64,000 nucleotides of DNA from Gracilaria gracilis. Lineage: Eukaryota; Rhodophyta; Florideophyceae; Gracilariales; Gracilariaceae. Position 1 is the first letter of the stretch; each line of letters opens with the position of its first letter. This document shows positions 30,039-40,895 of this stretch, piece after piece. The stretch spans positions 372,001-436,000 of the forward strand of contig JARGSG010000183.1 of the NCBI GenBank assembly GCA_030374805.1, read 5' to 3'. The notes below the pieces were generated by a model that worked only from the letters and a program-made list of their open reading frames with translations, searched no databases and had not been told where the DNA came from. The position numbers were made by a program, and so were the translations under genes.

Positions 30039-32156
30039 TCAATTGGGTGATACTGCCTTTTTCGAGCTCACCGATGAGGCAGCAAGAGATGTTTTCTTCA
30101 AAAACTCACTGTCATCTAGTTGTTGTATGCGCTCCACACCTGCTTGAAGATTTCGCTTACATTGTTGAATACTTTCCTCATTTCTTGTCTTCATCAAACC
30201 TTCAAACGATTCAAGCGCTGCGATAATGGAATCAAAAAGCGGCCTCTTCGACTTGTCTTCATCCCAGCATTCGTCAATAAGCCGCCGGATTTCCTGTGGA
30301 ATGCCGGCGTCTCTGTCGCTCGTTGGTCGCAGACCATTGTTCACAACTTGGTACATGATTTGCACGGAGGACATGCCCTCAAAAGGCACAGCCCCAGTAA
30401 AGATTTCGTGCAGGAGAATGCCGAAGCTGTACGTATCATCTCTTTCCTCGTACTTCTCCCGGTTAACCACATTGGGAGACATGTAAGAAGCAGTGCCCAG
30501 TTCATACTCCCCCTCGTGTCCAAACAACTGGCTTTGACCAAAGTCACAAATCACTACATGTGGAACTCCATCGGCTCCCTTCCGGTCGCTCAACAACACA
30601 TTATTGGACTTCAAATCTCGATGAAGGATACTTGGTTTGCTGGAATGCAAATAGAACATACCGCGAGCAATAGACAATGCGATGGTGACAGCGACGTATG
30701 CATCAAGGCAAGAGTCGGGGTCATTATGCAAGAAGTCGTACAAAGAACCTCCCGCAAATAACTCTGAGACAATGCAGAGTGGTGTGAAGGGATCACCGCA
30801 AGCTCCCATGTACAAAACTAAGTTGGGATGACGAACAAGACTCATCATCTCCACCTCCCGTATAAAGTCCCTGTACTTATTCTGTGACCGTATGCTTGCA
30901 AACCGCTGCAGCTTTCGCATCGTGGACATTCGGGACAACGCAGGAGAAGGGTTGTTGCTTTCAGCCGCATCGTTTTGAATGTTGATGTGAAATACCTTAA
31001 CAGCGACCGGCGTCATCAGAAAACTACCCTCAAACACCTCTCCATAGGCCCCCGACCCAAGCTTCTCACCAAGCTTGAGCGAAGAAAAATCTATGTGGAA
31101 CGGAGTCTTGCCTCTGGTACGACTGGAACGACTCACCGTTGCAGAAAAAGACGTGAGCGCTTTCGGTGCTAGGAGAGAGGATCGGCTTTGTGGGAATGAG
31201 AAGGGTTTTTGCCGAATGGAAGACGAACCTTGTCTCTCTCCAAAGTATTTCAACGGCAAGCCAGGTTGGTGCTCCGTGTCACCATCAGGACAGCTTGACG
31301 CCGCGGGCACCTGTAGCGCCGGTCCAGATCGAATCTCCTGAGTCTGACCGCCCGATACCAGCGGCGGTCGTGGCATCGATTCAGAAATTAAGGAAGAGGC
31401 AGAAGACTGCGTGCCACTTGCGCCCTGGCATTCACCGACACGGGTGGAAATAGCATGCGTGACAAACTGACTCAAGAAGCGACTGTCGTCAACCGGTTCA
31501 TTCCACGCAGGCATTTGAACGGCAGCATGAGCAGCGTGCACAACAGCCGACACGCACAGGAACGCCATGGCGCGAAGGTTGAGCAACAATCCACCGTCGC
31601 AATTACGTAACATGCACACGAACTTGGGATAGGCGATGCAAGTCGCTCGTGTACCCAGCCCAGGCCATGCGCTCCGCAGCTGCGCGAGCGTGTCCTCGCA
31701 GGGCAGCGAGTCGGGTCCGCCCACTTGGTGACCTATGTTGGACGCAAAGCGCAGCCATTGCGGCCAAGAGAGTAAGGTGGCGGCGTCGGAACCGGCCGCG
31801 GCTGCGAACACAAAGTAGACGACGTTCTGCAAGGCGACGCTGAGCTCGTCGGCGCTGGCGAAAGCAACCTGGCGAAACAGGGAGTACAGGATGAGCAGGT
31901 GGTGCACATTGACGCGACCTGTTTGACGCACGTCCGCCAGCAAGAAGAGCGCATCTGCAAAATGGTGGTCGTCTATCCGCAGCGATTGCAACAGGTGGCG
32001 AAGGGTGGCGGCAGAGAGGTGAGGCGCGTCGGACGTGCGGGAGCGCAGCAGATGCAGCTCGGGGGAGGGCACGTGCGCGAGCGAGGTGGCGGCGGAAAAG
32101 GCTACGGCGGAAGTGGGACGCAGTTTGACACGGGAGGAAGAGCGAAGACGCCACAT
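30039..32156 (-). CDS. TKL (Raf-like) protein kinase with N-terminal EF-hand-like domain
   Basis: 705 residues from ATG at 32154-32156 (the longer frame begins at TTG). The kinase domain occupies the last ~300 residues: GEKLGSGAYGEVFEG, VAVKVF (catalytic Lys), HRDLKSNNVLL, CDFGQSQLFG and GTASYMSPNVV, with DDTYSFGILLHEI. All catalytic residues are present; the DFGQS and RDLKSNN pattern points to tyrosine-kinase-like enzymes. Residues ~50-190 are helical with acidic loops (LADVRQTGRVNVHHLLILYSLF), as in degenerate EF-hands, and may sense calcium or bind a partner. A Ser-rich linker lies between. It is divergent with bZIP, 2.1 kb away. Confidence 0.9.
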   Translation of the reverse strand: MWRLRSSSRVKLRPTSAVAFSAATSLAHVPSPELHLLRSRTSDAPHLSAATLRHLLQSLRIDDHHFADALFLLADVRQTGRVNVHHLLILYSLFRQVAFASADELSVALQNVVYFVFAAAAGSDAATLLSWPQWLRFASNIGHQVGGPDSLPCEDTLAQLRSAWPGLGTRATCIAYPKFVCMLRNCDGGLLLNLRAMAFLCVSAVVHAAHAAVQMPAWNEPVDDSRFLSQFVTHAISTRVGECQGASGTQSSASSLISESMPRPPLVSGGQTQEIRSGPALQVPAASSCPDGDTEHQPGLPLKYFGERQGSSSIRQKPFSFPQSRSSLLAPKALTSFSATVSRSSRTRGKTPFHIDFSSLKLGEKLGSGAYGEVFEGSFLMTPVAVKVFHINIQNDAAESNNPSPALSRMSTMRKLQRFASIRSQNKYRDFIREVEMMSLVRHPNLVLYMGACGDPFTPLCIVSELFAGGSLYDFLHNDPDSCLDAYVAVTIALSIARGMFYLHSSKPSILHRDLKSNNVLLSDRKGADGVPHVVICDFGQSQLFGHEGEYELGTASYMSPNVVNREKYEERDDTYSFGILLHEIFTGAVPFEGMSSVQIMYQVVNNGLRPTSDRDAGIPQEIRRLIDECWDEDKSKRPLFDSIIAALESFEGLMKTRNEESIQQCKRNLQAGVERIQQLDDSEFLKKTSLAASSVSSKKAVSPN

Positions 32157-34298
32157 GACGGCGGCGCGCACTGACGGACGCTGGGCTGGGACGGAAAGAC
32201 AGTTTGTGTGAGGGATTGCGTGAGAGCTGGCTCCAGCTTCGATCAATATGTATCATATCTCAATGATAGCGTTATCATGCATAACCTTACCTTCGTAGAT
32301 AGAGGTATCCCGGTTTCCGCGCTTAGCTCCATCCATATCCATACCAAGGGTAGCGTTTCCGTTTAGTTGCTTTCGCTGATGTCGGTCACGTAAACACGTG
32401 AGTTCGTTTGCGCGATTGGTTAGGGTTGATGTTGATAGATACCCCTTAACCCTAACTAACTAAAGGCTGAAACTTTTTTGGAAACTTTTTCATGTCAAGT
32501 TTATTGGCTACACGTAGAGCTACCCGTGGTATGATGCAAAAACAGAAAGCGACTTGGAAACTTGACCACCGCCACCGTCGAAGACAGCATTTCCGTAAAC
32601 ATTTGTAGCGCACTTCCACTGTGATTGTCGCAGTTTTGTACAACCGAACCACGGATTCATGATTTTCAACCTCTGGACAACCATCGCACACAAACCTTCT
32701 TGCCTGAAAAGGTGCGCGCGAAGAGCATGTAAAAGTGGTGTGTAAACAACAACCAGTTGCGACAAAGCCACTTGTGCTTCTCAGGCAGAAATTGCCTTTT
32801 CTAGCCGGCGGGGTGGCGACTTGTATCAGTGGCTAAATTCGCCGTGGCGTGGAAACTCTTCTGTTGATCTTTTGCAAAGTCCATTGGTAGAGCTACCACA
32901 ATATTCAACGCCTCTTTTATCACCTCATGTACCAAATCATTGCACCGAAGACCACGGTAACCAGGAACCCAAAAACATCTACTGACTTACTGACGGGACA
33001 TGCTGTTCCCATTTGGCACAGAATTGGTGGCCCTTTCGCGAAATGGCTTCCCTCCGCTCATCAATCATGGTCTCGCTTATCACGCGCTCGGTTGAGAACT
33101 AATTAGACTTGTTGAACGCGCGTGGGTTTGGAGGAGTCAGGTTGGGGACTCTTTACTCTCTAGAGCCAACCACTCAAAACGACCGATGTGCGCGCAGAAT
33201 CCACCGAGGAATAAAACGAACGAAAATCAGCACATGTGCTCTAGCAGAGACCACCTGCATGATGCAACAAGTAAAACGCTACCGTTGGTAGATACCGTTG
33301 GTGAATGCGGCGCCAATGGTGACTTTTTTTGCCTCCCGCCGCGGGTGATTACTTATAACGCTTGCAACAAGATCTCCTCCATGATGCAACAAGCACAAGT
33401 TGTGCGCAGCAAGCGAAAGCTAAAGATAATGCGCGACCAATCGTACGCTCTCTTGGCTCGTGCCGCGGCTGGTAACTATGTTCCACTGGTTGCACGCGTG
33501 CAGGTTGGGAGAAGGCCGCCACAGGGCAAACGCTGTAGGACCAAAAAGCTCTGGGTTTCATCTCCATGATACAACCATAAAGATAAAAAAACTTAAGATT
33601 GAAGGTGTGAGCGGTGGTATTGATACACGATCTCGTGGTAGGGCTCTGGCGCATGCGTGTTGAAAGTTTCGACGTAGAAGGCGCACAGCTATCACAATTC
33701 ATAATGCCGCCGTACAGTAGATACTCGAGGTTGAACCATAATGTAAAAAGCTAAGCTACATCGCGAGACGATGGTCCCAATGATTGCATAAAACGCTTTG
33801 GATGGTGTTTCTGTGTTTGTTCCTTCCCGACAGCTCCTGACACACACTAAACGCTGGCACCACCTAACGATGTAGCCGATCCGCGCGAACAGACACCACT
33901 CAGTCGGACCAGCTCCCCGAACACGTCGTTTTCTCTATGAAAAGGGGCATATCACGGAGTAGCGATGGCGGGCGCTGAAGGTGAAGTACTTGGAGGAAGA
34001 AGGCGGCATCGTCGAAAACACGTGCGCGGCTGAAAGGCGTCCACTCCGAAATCGCCGACGTCAGTGGCGCTCGCATCGCTCCCTGGCGCGTGCGCCGTAT
34101 TTGCTTCGTTGGCACGCGCCGACACGCGTTGACAATGCGCAGCGAGTGCTGCCGGCGCATGCGCGCCGCCGAGAAGACGAAGATGTCGCGTACGATATAA
34201 GTAAAGCGCCGCGGCGCGCTCAAAGTGTCGCCGCCGCTTGTTCGTCCTGCGTCCGCCCTACAACGACGAGCGTCTGCGTCCCCGATTGCTCACCACAT
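32157..34298. promoter_or_regulatory. Long divergent intergenic region kinase / bZIP
   Basis: 2.1 kb, no gene seen. Palindrome copies: TACCAAGGGTA 32342-32352, TACCGTTGGTA 33280-33290 and a partial at 33293-33302. The string ATGATGCAACAAG occurs near 33259 and 33381 (a third, weaker copy near 33567). A TATA-like GATATAAG lies near 34194, about 100 bp before the bZIP ATG. Confidence 0.45.
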
Positions 34299-35060
34299 AT
34301 GACTCACGTCGCCCCGTCGGGCTTGGCAGCTGTGCAGTCTGGTTTGCCCCCGCTCCCGCTTGATCTTTCGCCCTTGTTCGCGGACGGCGCCGCTGTGTTG
34401 CCTTCACAGTCCTCATTGTTGCTATCGCCGTTGTTGTCGTCGTCGTCGTCGTCGTCGCCCACCTTCTTGGACTCCATGTTTGCGTCGCCCGTCATGCCGC
34501 TGAATGACACTTTCGCCGCCATCGATACGCTTCACAATACTGCCCAATTGTACAACACATATACCAAAACGTCCCCAAACACGCTTTCGGACGCTTCTTC
34601 TACATCGCAAAGTTCTACTGCAGTCATACATTCGCGTTCATCTTCGCCCGCTTTGCCGCCACCGCCTCCCCCTCCCAAATCAAAACCTGCGTCGCAGCTT
34701 GCCCTTCCGTCCCAAGCCAAATCGGCAAAGGTACTGTCGCCCATTGAGAAGGCGGCGGAACGTCGAAGAAAGAACCGCGAGAGTTCAAGTCGTTGTTACT
34801 ACAATCGGAAACGAATCATTCAAAACCTGGAGAAACAGCTGTTGAGTGAGAAGCAAAAGCTCACAGATTTGTATGATAGAGCTTTGCAGTTGCGTCACGA
34901 CAATGCGCGATTGAAGAAGGAGGTCGTTACGAATGGCTACGCTTTACCTTGTTCCCGAACTAGCCGTGCTTATAATAATTCTAATGCCTTCTCGCTTAGA
35001 GAATATCTTCGTCTTCTACACCATTCTACATATCATAGCGCTTCACAAGGTTCAATGTAA
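34299..35060 (+). CDS. bZIP transcription factor with atypical basic region
   Basis: 253 residues from ATG 34299. The N-terminal ~150 residues are Ser/Leu/Pro-rich with a poly-Ser run coded by GTC repeats (activation-type region). The bZIP begins EKAAERRRKNRESSSRCYYN and continues RKRIIQNLEKQL. Counting from the invariant Asn (0), position +8 is Tyr instead of the usual Arg. Leucines follow at +18, +32, +39 and +46, with Glu at +25, so the register is secure. The zipper is short. It would act in the nucleus as a DNA-binding dimer; target is unknown. The frame is open 106 codons further 5' to 33981, but that part is Arg-rich and likely 5' UTR. Confidence 0.88.
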   Translation: MTHVAPSGLAAVQSGLPPLPLDLSPLFADGAAVLPSQSSLLLSPLLSSSSSSSPTFLDSMFASPVMPLNDTFAAIDTLHNTAQLYNTYTKTSPNTLSDASSTSQSSTAVIHSRSSSPALPPPPPPPKSKPASQLALPSQAKSAKVLSPIEKAAERRRKNRESSSRCYYNRKRIIQNLEKQLLSEKQKLTDLYDRALQLRHDNARLKKEVVTNGYALPCSRTSRAYNNSNAFSLREYLRLLHHSTYHSASQGSM

Positions 35061-36184
35061 ACAAACCCTTTTGCTATCATTTGTGGTTTCTTCATTTTTA
35101 TTGTTTTACTGCGTTCTGGAAAGCACTCGTTCAATAAGTTGTGACCATTGCTGTCATAAGCATCACCTTCATGGCGTCCACGAAAATCGTTAAACCTCGC
35201 ACCTCAGCTCACCATCATACAGTCCCATAACCTCAGCCGGTAAAGCATCCTCGCGAAACCTCAAAAATATCCTTGTAGACAATCACAGCAAAGCAGTAAC
35301 GAACACATCTATTTCTTTTGCGTTGGGTGTATTCCTCAAGTCCCGTTTCGCGTTGTGTCCATTTTCAGCGAGTTTAAATGAGTCCCCACCCTTTCTCTAT
35401 CAACCGTTTTCCAACGAGGATTGTACTGCTGTTATCCACAGAAATTTACTGATCTGATGATCTAGTTGTGTCTCGATTCTCAACAAAATGGCAGCGCTTC
35501 CCTGCCGCGACGCGTTCTGTAATTCACTTAGCGCTTCCCTTGCATATGCGTTGTTCGGTTCGTCATTGACACCTAAATGAAGAGTCTTCTCTTCCTTCCC
35601 GCCCTTGCCGAGCTGTGCCCAAGAGGTCGACATCATCATCATCAAATGTCGCTTTTCCCAACACCTTGGCTTCTTGGCTTCTTTGCTCCGTATCGAACAA
35701 TTTTGAGCCACCCCGCTGCCTATCGTCTGCACCAGCTAGAGTGTGTTTTCTACTTCAACTGGAGCAGCAAAACGTGCTGCTTTCCCCTCATGCTGCTGTC
35801 AGTTGCGTTGTATTGCATTGAACATTCATCGCTGAACGGAACACGATATACTGATTTCTCGTTTCATCCACGCTTGATCTCGGTCGGGAACTACCCGTGT
35901 AAAATTTGCCAACTCATTTCGGCTATTCCGGAGAAAACAAGCGCAGTGTAAACGGTCGGGTGACAATTACCTCAAAGTTGGCAACACTTACTGCAATATG
36001 ATACAGCTGCAAATCACAAGCTAAGTTCAGCAACGTAACTTGTGGTATGGTTTTTACGGAGATCACACACGCGCCACAAACTGTGCCTCTGCAGAACGAC
36101 ACTATTCGTCTAACAAAGGTTCATTAAATTCGATTCTTCCTTACTTCCGCTCCTACATATTCACCAAACTGCCAACAAATAATG
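35061..36184. other. Convergent intergenic region
   Basis: Nothing recognised. Open frames at 35577-35951 lack protein-like composition. Confidence 0.4.
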
Positions 36185-38770
36185 CTAAGCGGCACTTCCA
36201 CCTTCATGATTCTCTGTTGGAACGTCCGTGACCGGCGCATTTTGACGTGATGCAATCGATTCTTGGAATTTCTCATACACCTCACATAGAGCCTCTATAT
36301 TGCTTCCCCTTATCAGCAACACTTTCTTTTTGAAGCTCAGCTCATCATTTGCTCTGCCGAACGCCTTTGCACAGAAGGAACCAATTCGATTTCCATACCG
36401 CGCGATCAAAACTGCATGTGCGGTGCTCACCTTGCCCAGGGGATTCATTTCTGTGCTTACATCGATGAGAACTTTTCTGCATCTTGGGTCGAAATCAGCA
36501 CAAAAGGCTTCCAGTAATGCAGCAGGATCGGCGTATGTCAGGAAATCGCGCAGTTCTTTGATGAGTTTAGTCCATAAAGCCGTAATGTACCTCTCCATCT
36601 CCACGAAGAAGTCTGCCCTCTCGACATCTCCAATTCTTCCAATTATGCATTTCAATTTTTCTTCAGTCTTTGTGTTGTGGATATTGTTCATCATAAAACG
36701 AGCGAGGAAGAAATGTGACTGAATGTCATCATGGAGAAATATCTCCCGGGAATACCATGCAAATTCATGGGCAAATTGTTCGGTAGCCATTCTCATTTCC
36801 GATTTCTTTTTCTCCACTTCAGTCGGATACTTTGGAACGGAGGGAAGCTTGAATTTCACTCCATTTCGCCACAGAAATCTGCGTTTCCTGCGATACTCCT
36901 TAGCACGAGCGGCCAGGTCTTTCTTCCTTTGCTTCACGAATTCAGAGATCTTCAGATGATAGACCACTTTCTTAACGAAAGCTGACGTCATGCTCTCAGG
37001 GCTCAGAGAGGCTAGTTTGTCCTCAAAGTGAAGCTCAATTTCCCTCTGTATCCAAGTGATATCTACATCGGCCACCTTCTCAAACAAGAAATTATGTAAG
37101 TTTGGCAGCATAGCAGGGTTAGAAAGCTTTTCGATGAATAGGATAAGCTTCTTACAAAAATCTCCTGCGATATTCTCCCTGATACTCTTGTTCAAGATGA
37201 GCGACACAAAAGAGGCAATGTGGCTTTCACGTCGATGTAGTATTAGATTTTTGACAAGCCTGTAAAGCACTCCGAACATCTCCTCATCTGGAACGACCAC
37301 TACTTCGTGCCCACTTCTTGTGTCAAAAAATTTGGAACTTCGTGGATTGCAGCGTATACCCTGAATTGTGTTTGACCGTACATGCTCTTGTCCCATTTCG
37401 AGTGATATAGTTGTTTCTATCTGTACGCCATCTTCTTTTTTGTTCAACTCGCTTTCAATTTCGGGCAGCGGTGTGTATCGAAAATCGAAGCCCTTCACGA
37501 TATCCAAGGTCAGATTCTCAAACTTGTTCTTCTTTCTTTCTTCTGCTTCCCTTCGTTTCTCCAAACCAGAGTTTGTCTCTTGTTCTTTAGCATCACTATA
37601 CCTGTCTCGTATATCGCACCGAGGAACCATCTTCACCATTGGAGTTGCCTTTCTTCCCGATACTGATCTCCCATTCACCCTCGCGGTGTTCAATCGTGGC
37701 GGAGTTAGAATCCTCACTGATTTAGTTTGGGCTACTGTGCCAGTTCTTTCATGTGCTTCTGATGAAGTGACTATTGGCAAAAGTGTTGCATGTGAACTCC
37801 TAGATTTCTGATTGGTACTTGTGCTTGGCCCATATTGAACTCCACTTTGCGTTTTTCGAGTTCTTGTAGCATTGGACGGCACTGGCACCGTTGGCGCTTC
37901 TCTGCGCCCAAATGGTCTTAAAGCCCCATCCGAGTTCCTTTGCCAGGAAGAATCGGTTGTATTTATTGGGGCTTCTTCATCCGAAAAACCAAGACGTACT
38001 TCCAGGCTTCCACTAGACTCAGTGTCTTTAGCGCTACTTCCGTCTCCTTCCAAGTGCTTCGGGGTTCCAAGGGATCCTTTGCGCCGACCAGACTGTTCAT
38101 AGTCCTCTGTTTGAAAAATAGTTCCTACCTCTGGCATACGCAGTTGGCTGCTCGTTTGGAAACCATGGTCTTGATGGGGCGTACTGTTCAATTTCTGCAT
38201 ATCACCTCCATGTGACTCGGTATGAACGCTCTTATTGCGTAAGCCAGTTAAACACTCCTTTCCTTGAGATGCGCTAAACCTTTGAAGAGTTAAACTCTCC
38301 ACTTGTTGCGAATCTGAAACCTCAACAGTACTATTTGCTGCATGAAGAGCGTTCTCATCTCCGGTAAAAAGTGAATTCAGCTCTAAATGATCTCTCGGTA
38401 TAAAATATGGGTCACCCGGTCTTTCATCATGATCATTCTTGAACTCGCCACGAGCGGGGCTGTCGCTGAAAATTGAAGCTAGAAACGGTGATGGTGACGG
38501 ACTTGGGTCGTGTGAATCAGGATCTCGGTCTTGGAGAACATCTTGTTCTGAAGGTATTAAGTGCTCAAGCCGTTGCCCAGCTTGTTGCAAATGCGATAAG
38601 CGTTCACCCCGTGGAATCGTTGCTCTGTGGTGAACGGCTCTGTTTTGAGTGTTCGGAGAACTGGCAGACAGACTTTCTACGTCAAAAGAGTCCCCCCATC
38701 CCAATGGACGCTCTCTATCCGCCGTATCAAAGTCGAAGACGAACTTGTCCTCGTCTCGAGAGTCCTCCAT
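36185..38770 (-). CDS. Large orphan protein, disordered N-half and helical C-half
   Basis: 861 residues, no family recognised. Residues 1-~400 are Ser/Pro/Asp/Gly-rich with scattered basic tracts (MEDSRDEDKFVFDFDTADRE...). From ~410 the protein becomes helical. A central block (MFGVLYRLVKNLILHRRESH, then LSNPAMLPNLHNFLFEKVADV) reads like stacked alpha-helical hairpins. A very basic segment (RKKDLAARAKEYRRKRRFLW) precedes another helical region. This could be a scaffold or an RNA/protein-binding repeat protein, but that is only inference. No membrane segments or signal peptide. It begins at the only good ATG and is intronless. Confidence 0.8.
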   Translation of the reverse strand: MEDSRDEDKFVFDFDTADRERPLGWGDSFDVESLSASSPNTQNRAVHHRATIPRGERLSHLQQAGQRLEHLIPSEQDVLQDRDPDSHDPSPSPSPFLASIFSDSPARGEFKNDHDERPGDPYFIPRDHLELNSLFTGDENALHAANSTVEVSDSQQVESLTLQRFSASQGKECLTGLRNKSVHTESHGGDMQKLNSTPHQDHGFQTSSQLRMPEVGTIFQTEDYEQSGRRKGSLGTPKHLEGDGSSAKDTESSGSLEVRLGFSDEEAPINTTDSSWQRNSDGALRPFGRREAPTVPVPSNATRTRKTQSGVQYGPSTSTNQKSRSSHATLLPIVTSSEAHERTGTVAQTKSVRILTPPRLNTARVNGRSVSGRKATPMVKMVPRCDIRDRYSDAKEQETNSGLEKRREAEERKKNKFENLTLDIVKGFDFRYTPLPEIESELNKKEDGVQIETTISLEMGQEHVRSNTIQGIRCNPRSSKFFDTRSGHEVVVVPDEEMFGVLYRLVKNLILHRRESHIASFVSLILNKSIRENIAGDFCKKLILFIEKLSNPAMLPNLHNFLFEKVADVDITWIQREIELHFEDKLASLSPESMTSAFVKKVVYHLKISEFVKQRKKDLAARAKEYRRKRRFLWRNGVKFKLPSVPKYPTEVEKKKSEMRMATEQFAHEFAWYSREIFLHDDIQSHFFLARFMMNNIHNTKTEEKLKCIIGRIGDVERADFFVEMERYITALWTKLIKELRDFLTYADPAALLEAFCADFDPRCRKVLIDVSTEMNPLGKVSTAHAVLIARYGNRIGSFCAKAFGRANDELSFKKKVLLIRGSNIEALCEVYEKFQESIASRQNAPVTDVPTENHEGGSAA

Positions 38771-39235
38771 GAGCTGGCAGCAAAAAAATTCTTCCTTCAG
38801 GACCTCCCTTAGCTGCTGTAAGGGGAGTTAGATGAAGAGCACCGGTTCCCTGCGTGCTCGCGAACTCCACATACAAGTCCCTGACTTCAACTTCCAGACA
38901 GAAATAGGTATGCAAACGGTATGAAATTCTGAGAGAACAGAGTAGGAGAGGAAATGGCCCTACTCTTGGTAGACTCGAACATTGGGCAGGCCGAAAGAAA
39001 AGAGTGTTTCTCTCAGTCAAAGAGGTTGAAGACGCCTGCGGTTGGATGGGGGCAAATAGTTCAAATTTGATTTTGAACTGGTCCTCATTCGTACTTTCGT
39101 GACACGGAATAGAAATGAATGGTTAATTGAAAAGAACCCAGCAGAATGTCTGTCTTGCAAAGTACAATATTTAAGGTTATATCGAGTACTGTTGTACAGT
39201 TCTTTTTAGCTTGTGTGGTTCCGGGCTCCGGATGG

Positions 39236-39238
<3 letters not shown>

Positions 39239-39268
<30 letters not shown>
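39239..39268. repeat. (GA)15 microsatellite
   Basis: Fifteen perfect GA units followed directly by GG and TATATATAAA (39271-39280). Confidence 0.95.
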
Positions 39269-39270
<2 letters not shown>

Positions 39271-39273
<3 letters not shown>

Positions 39274-39280
39274 ATATAAA
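39271..39280 (+). promoter_or_regulatory. TATA-like element next to GA repeat
   Basis: TATATATAAA just 3' of the GA run. GA tract plus TATA resembles a core promoter or LTR promoter, but no gene follows. Confidence 0.3.
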
Positions 39281-40571
39281 CGGCTAGTCTCCTAATGCTC
39301 GCTCACTCTCCTCTCTTTGTCGCAGCCATCGTAGATTTATTCGATAATCCATACAGAGAAAAATCCGCTGTATCTGCCTGGGCCAAGCTATCGAAAGACA
39401 TGCTTTATGTAGATGGTCTAACAAACGCGAACCGGTCGGATTAGCTGCGGTCTTAAAGAGAACGACGAAATTATTCGTTTAGAGAAATGATCAGACAAGG
39501 CGACAGAAGTTTTTGGCCTTTTTGAGCAAAGAGATAGCTCTTGTGAGCACGTTGTTCTTCGATGTTCACTCACAAACTCATCGCGACGAGAATTCGTAAC
39601 AAATCTACTGTACCTCCAGCCACAAAATCATCCCTACAGAATTTGATTCGACAGGAAGCAAACAAATTCTTGGCCTTCCTGAAGAGAGAAAGCTTCATTT
39701 AGAATTTTACTGCAGTTTAGCAAATAGAAAACTGCTGTTCACAATAAAAAAAAAAGAAGAAAGAGATAGCTAATTCAAAAAGTGGAAAATGATTTAGAGC
39801 ATCTAAAGTGCGCACTGAAGAAGAACAACATAAATTGCTTCAATCTCCTTCATGGGTGTATACCCTTTCTTCTTAACTGGGCACCCTTTATATCTGGGAT
39901 CGACTGCAGTTAAGAGTAACTAGAATGAAGTTCTTGAGACTTGGACGTTATTGCACAGCAAATGAATTCTCGTGGACTTGGGATACCGTTAAACTTGTCC
40001 AAGCGGTCGGTCAGCTTGCCGATTGCCGTCGCGGACCTGGGTAGAATGTCGGCAAAAGACCCCGGGCTAGCTACACGCAAGCAGCAAGCAGCAGGCGACC
40101 AAGCTATCAATGGTAGAGGATCTTACCGCCGTTTCCCTGACTTACCCTCGCATGGAAAGTGCTCCAATGGAGCTATTCGTGTGACATGGGGGGTTTCCAG
40201 AGTACAAGTGGAGAGGACCAGTGGATGAACCTGTTCATGGCAAAAACCATCGGCAGCGAAATGCTCACGCAGACGAGAAGACGTTGAGAACTAATGCTTC
40301 CTTAGTGCATCTGCAGTAGTTTTGTTAACGTGACGCGACTACAGATTTATAGTTAACGGCAAAGTTTTAAGGAAGCGCTATAGGTGATTGAGGGTGGTTC
40401 GTATACCCAAAGGTGATACGAGGAATAGGCATACCCGCTCACAATAAACAACAACACCACCACAAGAATTCATAGTGAGCGGTTGGGGAGTGGGAATGTG
40501 CAACCCCAGGGAGCCAGAGGGCCAGGAATTGGGTACATGCTAATGATAATCTAAACAAAGTTGGTCTGATG

Positions 40572-40721
40572 GCGTCTTTGCCAGGATTGTCGTAGGTCAT
40601 ACCAATGGTTCACAGAGTACTTCAAGTTCGAAGTCAAAGTCAAAGTCAAAGTTTGAAGTACTCTGTGCACCGTTGATAGTGACTCACGAGTCGTGAGTCA
40701 CGACAATCCTAGCAAGGACGC
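40572..40721. mobile_element. 150-bp fold-back (MITE-like) element
   Basis: The outer 22 bases (40572-40593) match the reverse complement of 40700-40721 with two mismatches. Inner arms include the perfect 15-mer CACAGAGTACTTCAA and its complement. The loop carries a triplicated AAGTC/CAAAGT repeat, and the right arm contains the extra palindrome GTGACTCACGA-G-TCGTGAGTCAC (40679-40701). Confidence 0.7.
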
Positions 40722-40821
40722 GATCATTTGAAGCTCAAACCCGTTCCGCCTCGGTCGGGAAACTGACGGTAATATCGCTGTCCACGTCTCTCTTGTTAAG
40801 ACAGGGCCGGCTGTGCGCCCA

Positions 40822-40895
40822 GACATCGTTTGCAGCCCAGCTATGACTGTTACCCAAGGGTACAGTCATACAGTAGCTGGGCTCCAAACAATGTC
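40822..40895. mobile_element. Short fold-back element with TACCCAAGGGTA centre
   Basis: The left arm (from GACATCGTTTGCAGCCCAGC) pairs with the right arm ending ATGTC at 40895 with a few mismatches and a small bulge. The centre is TACCCAAGGGTA (40851-40862). Confidence 0.6.
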
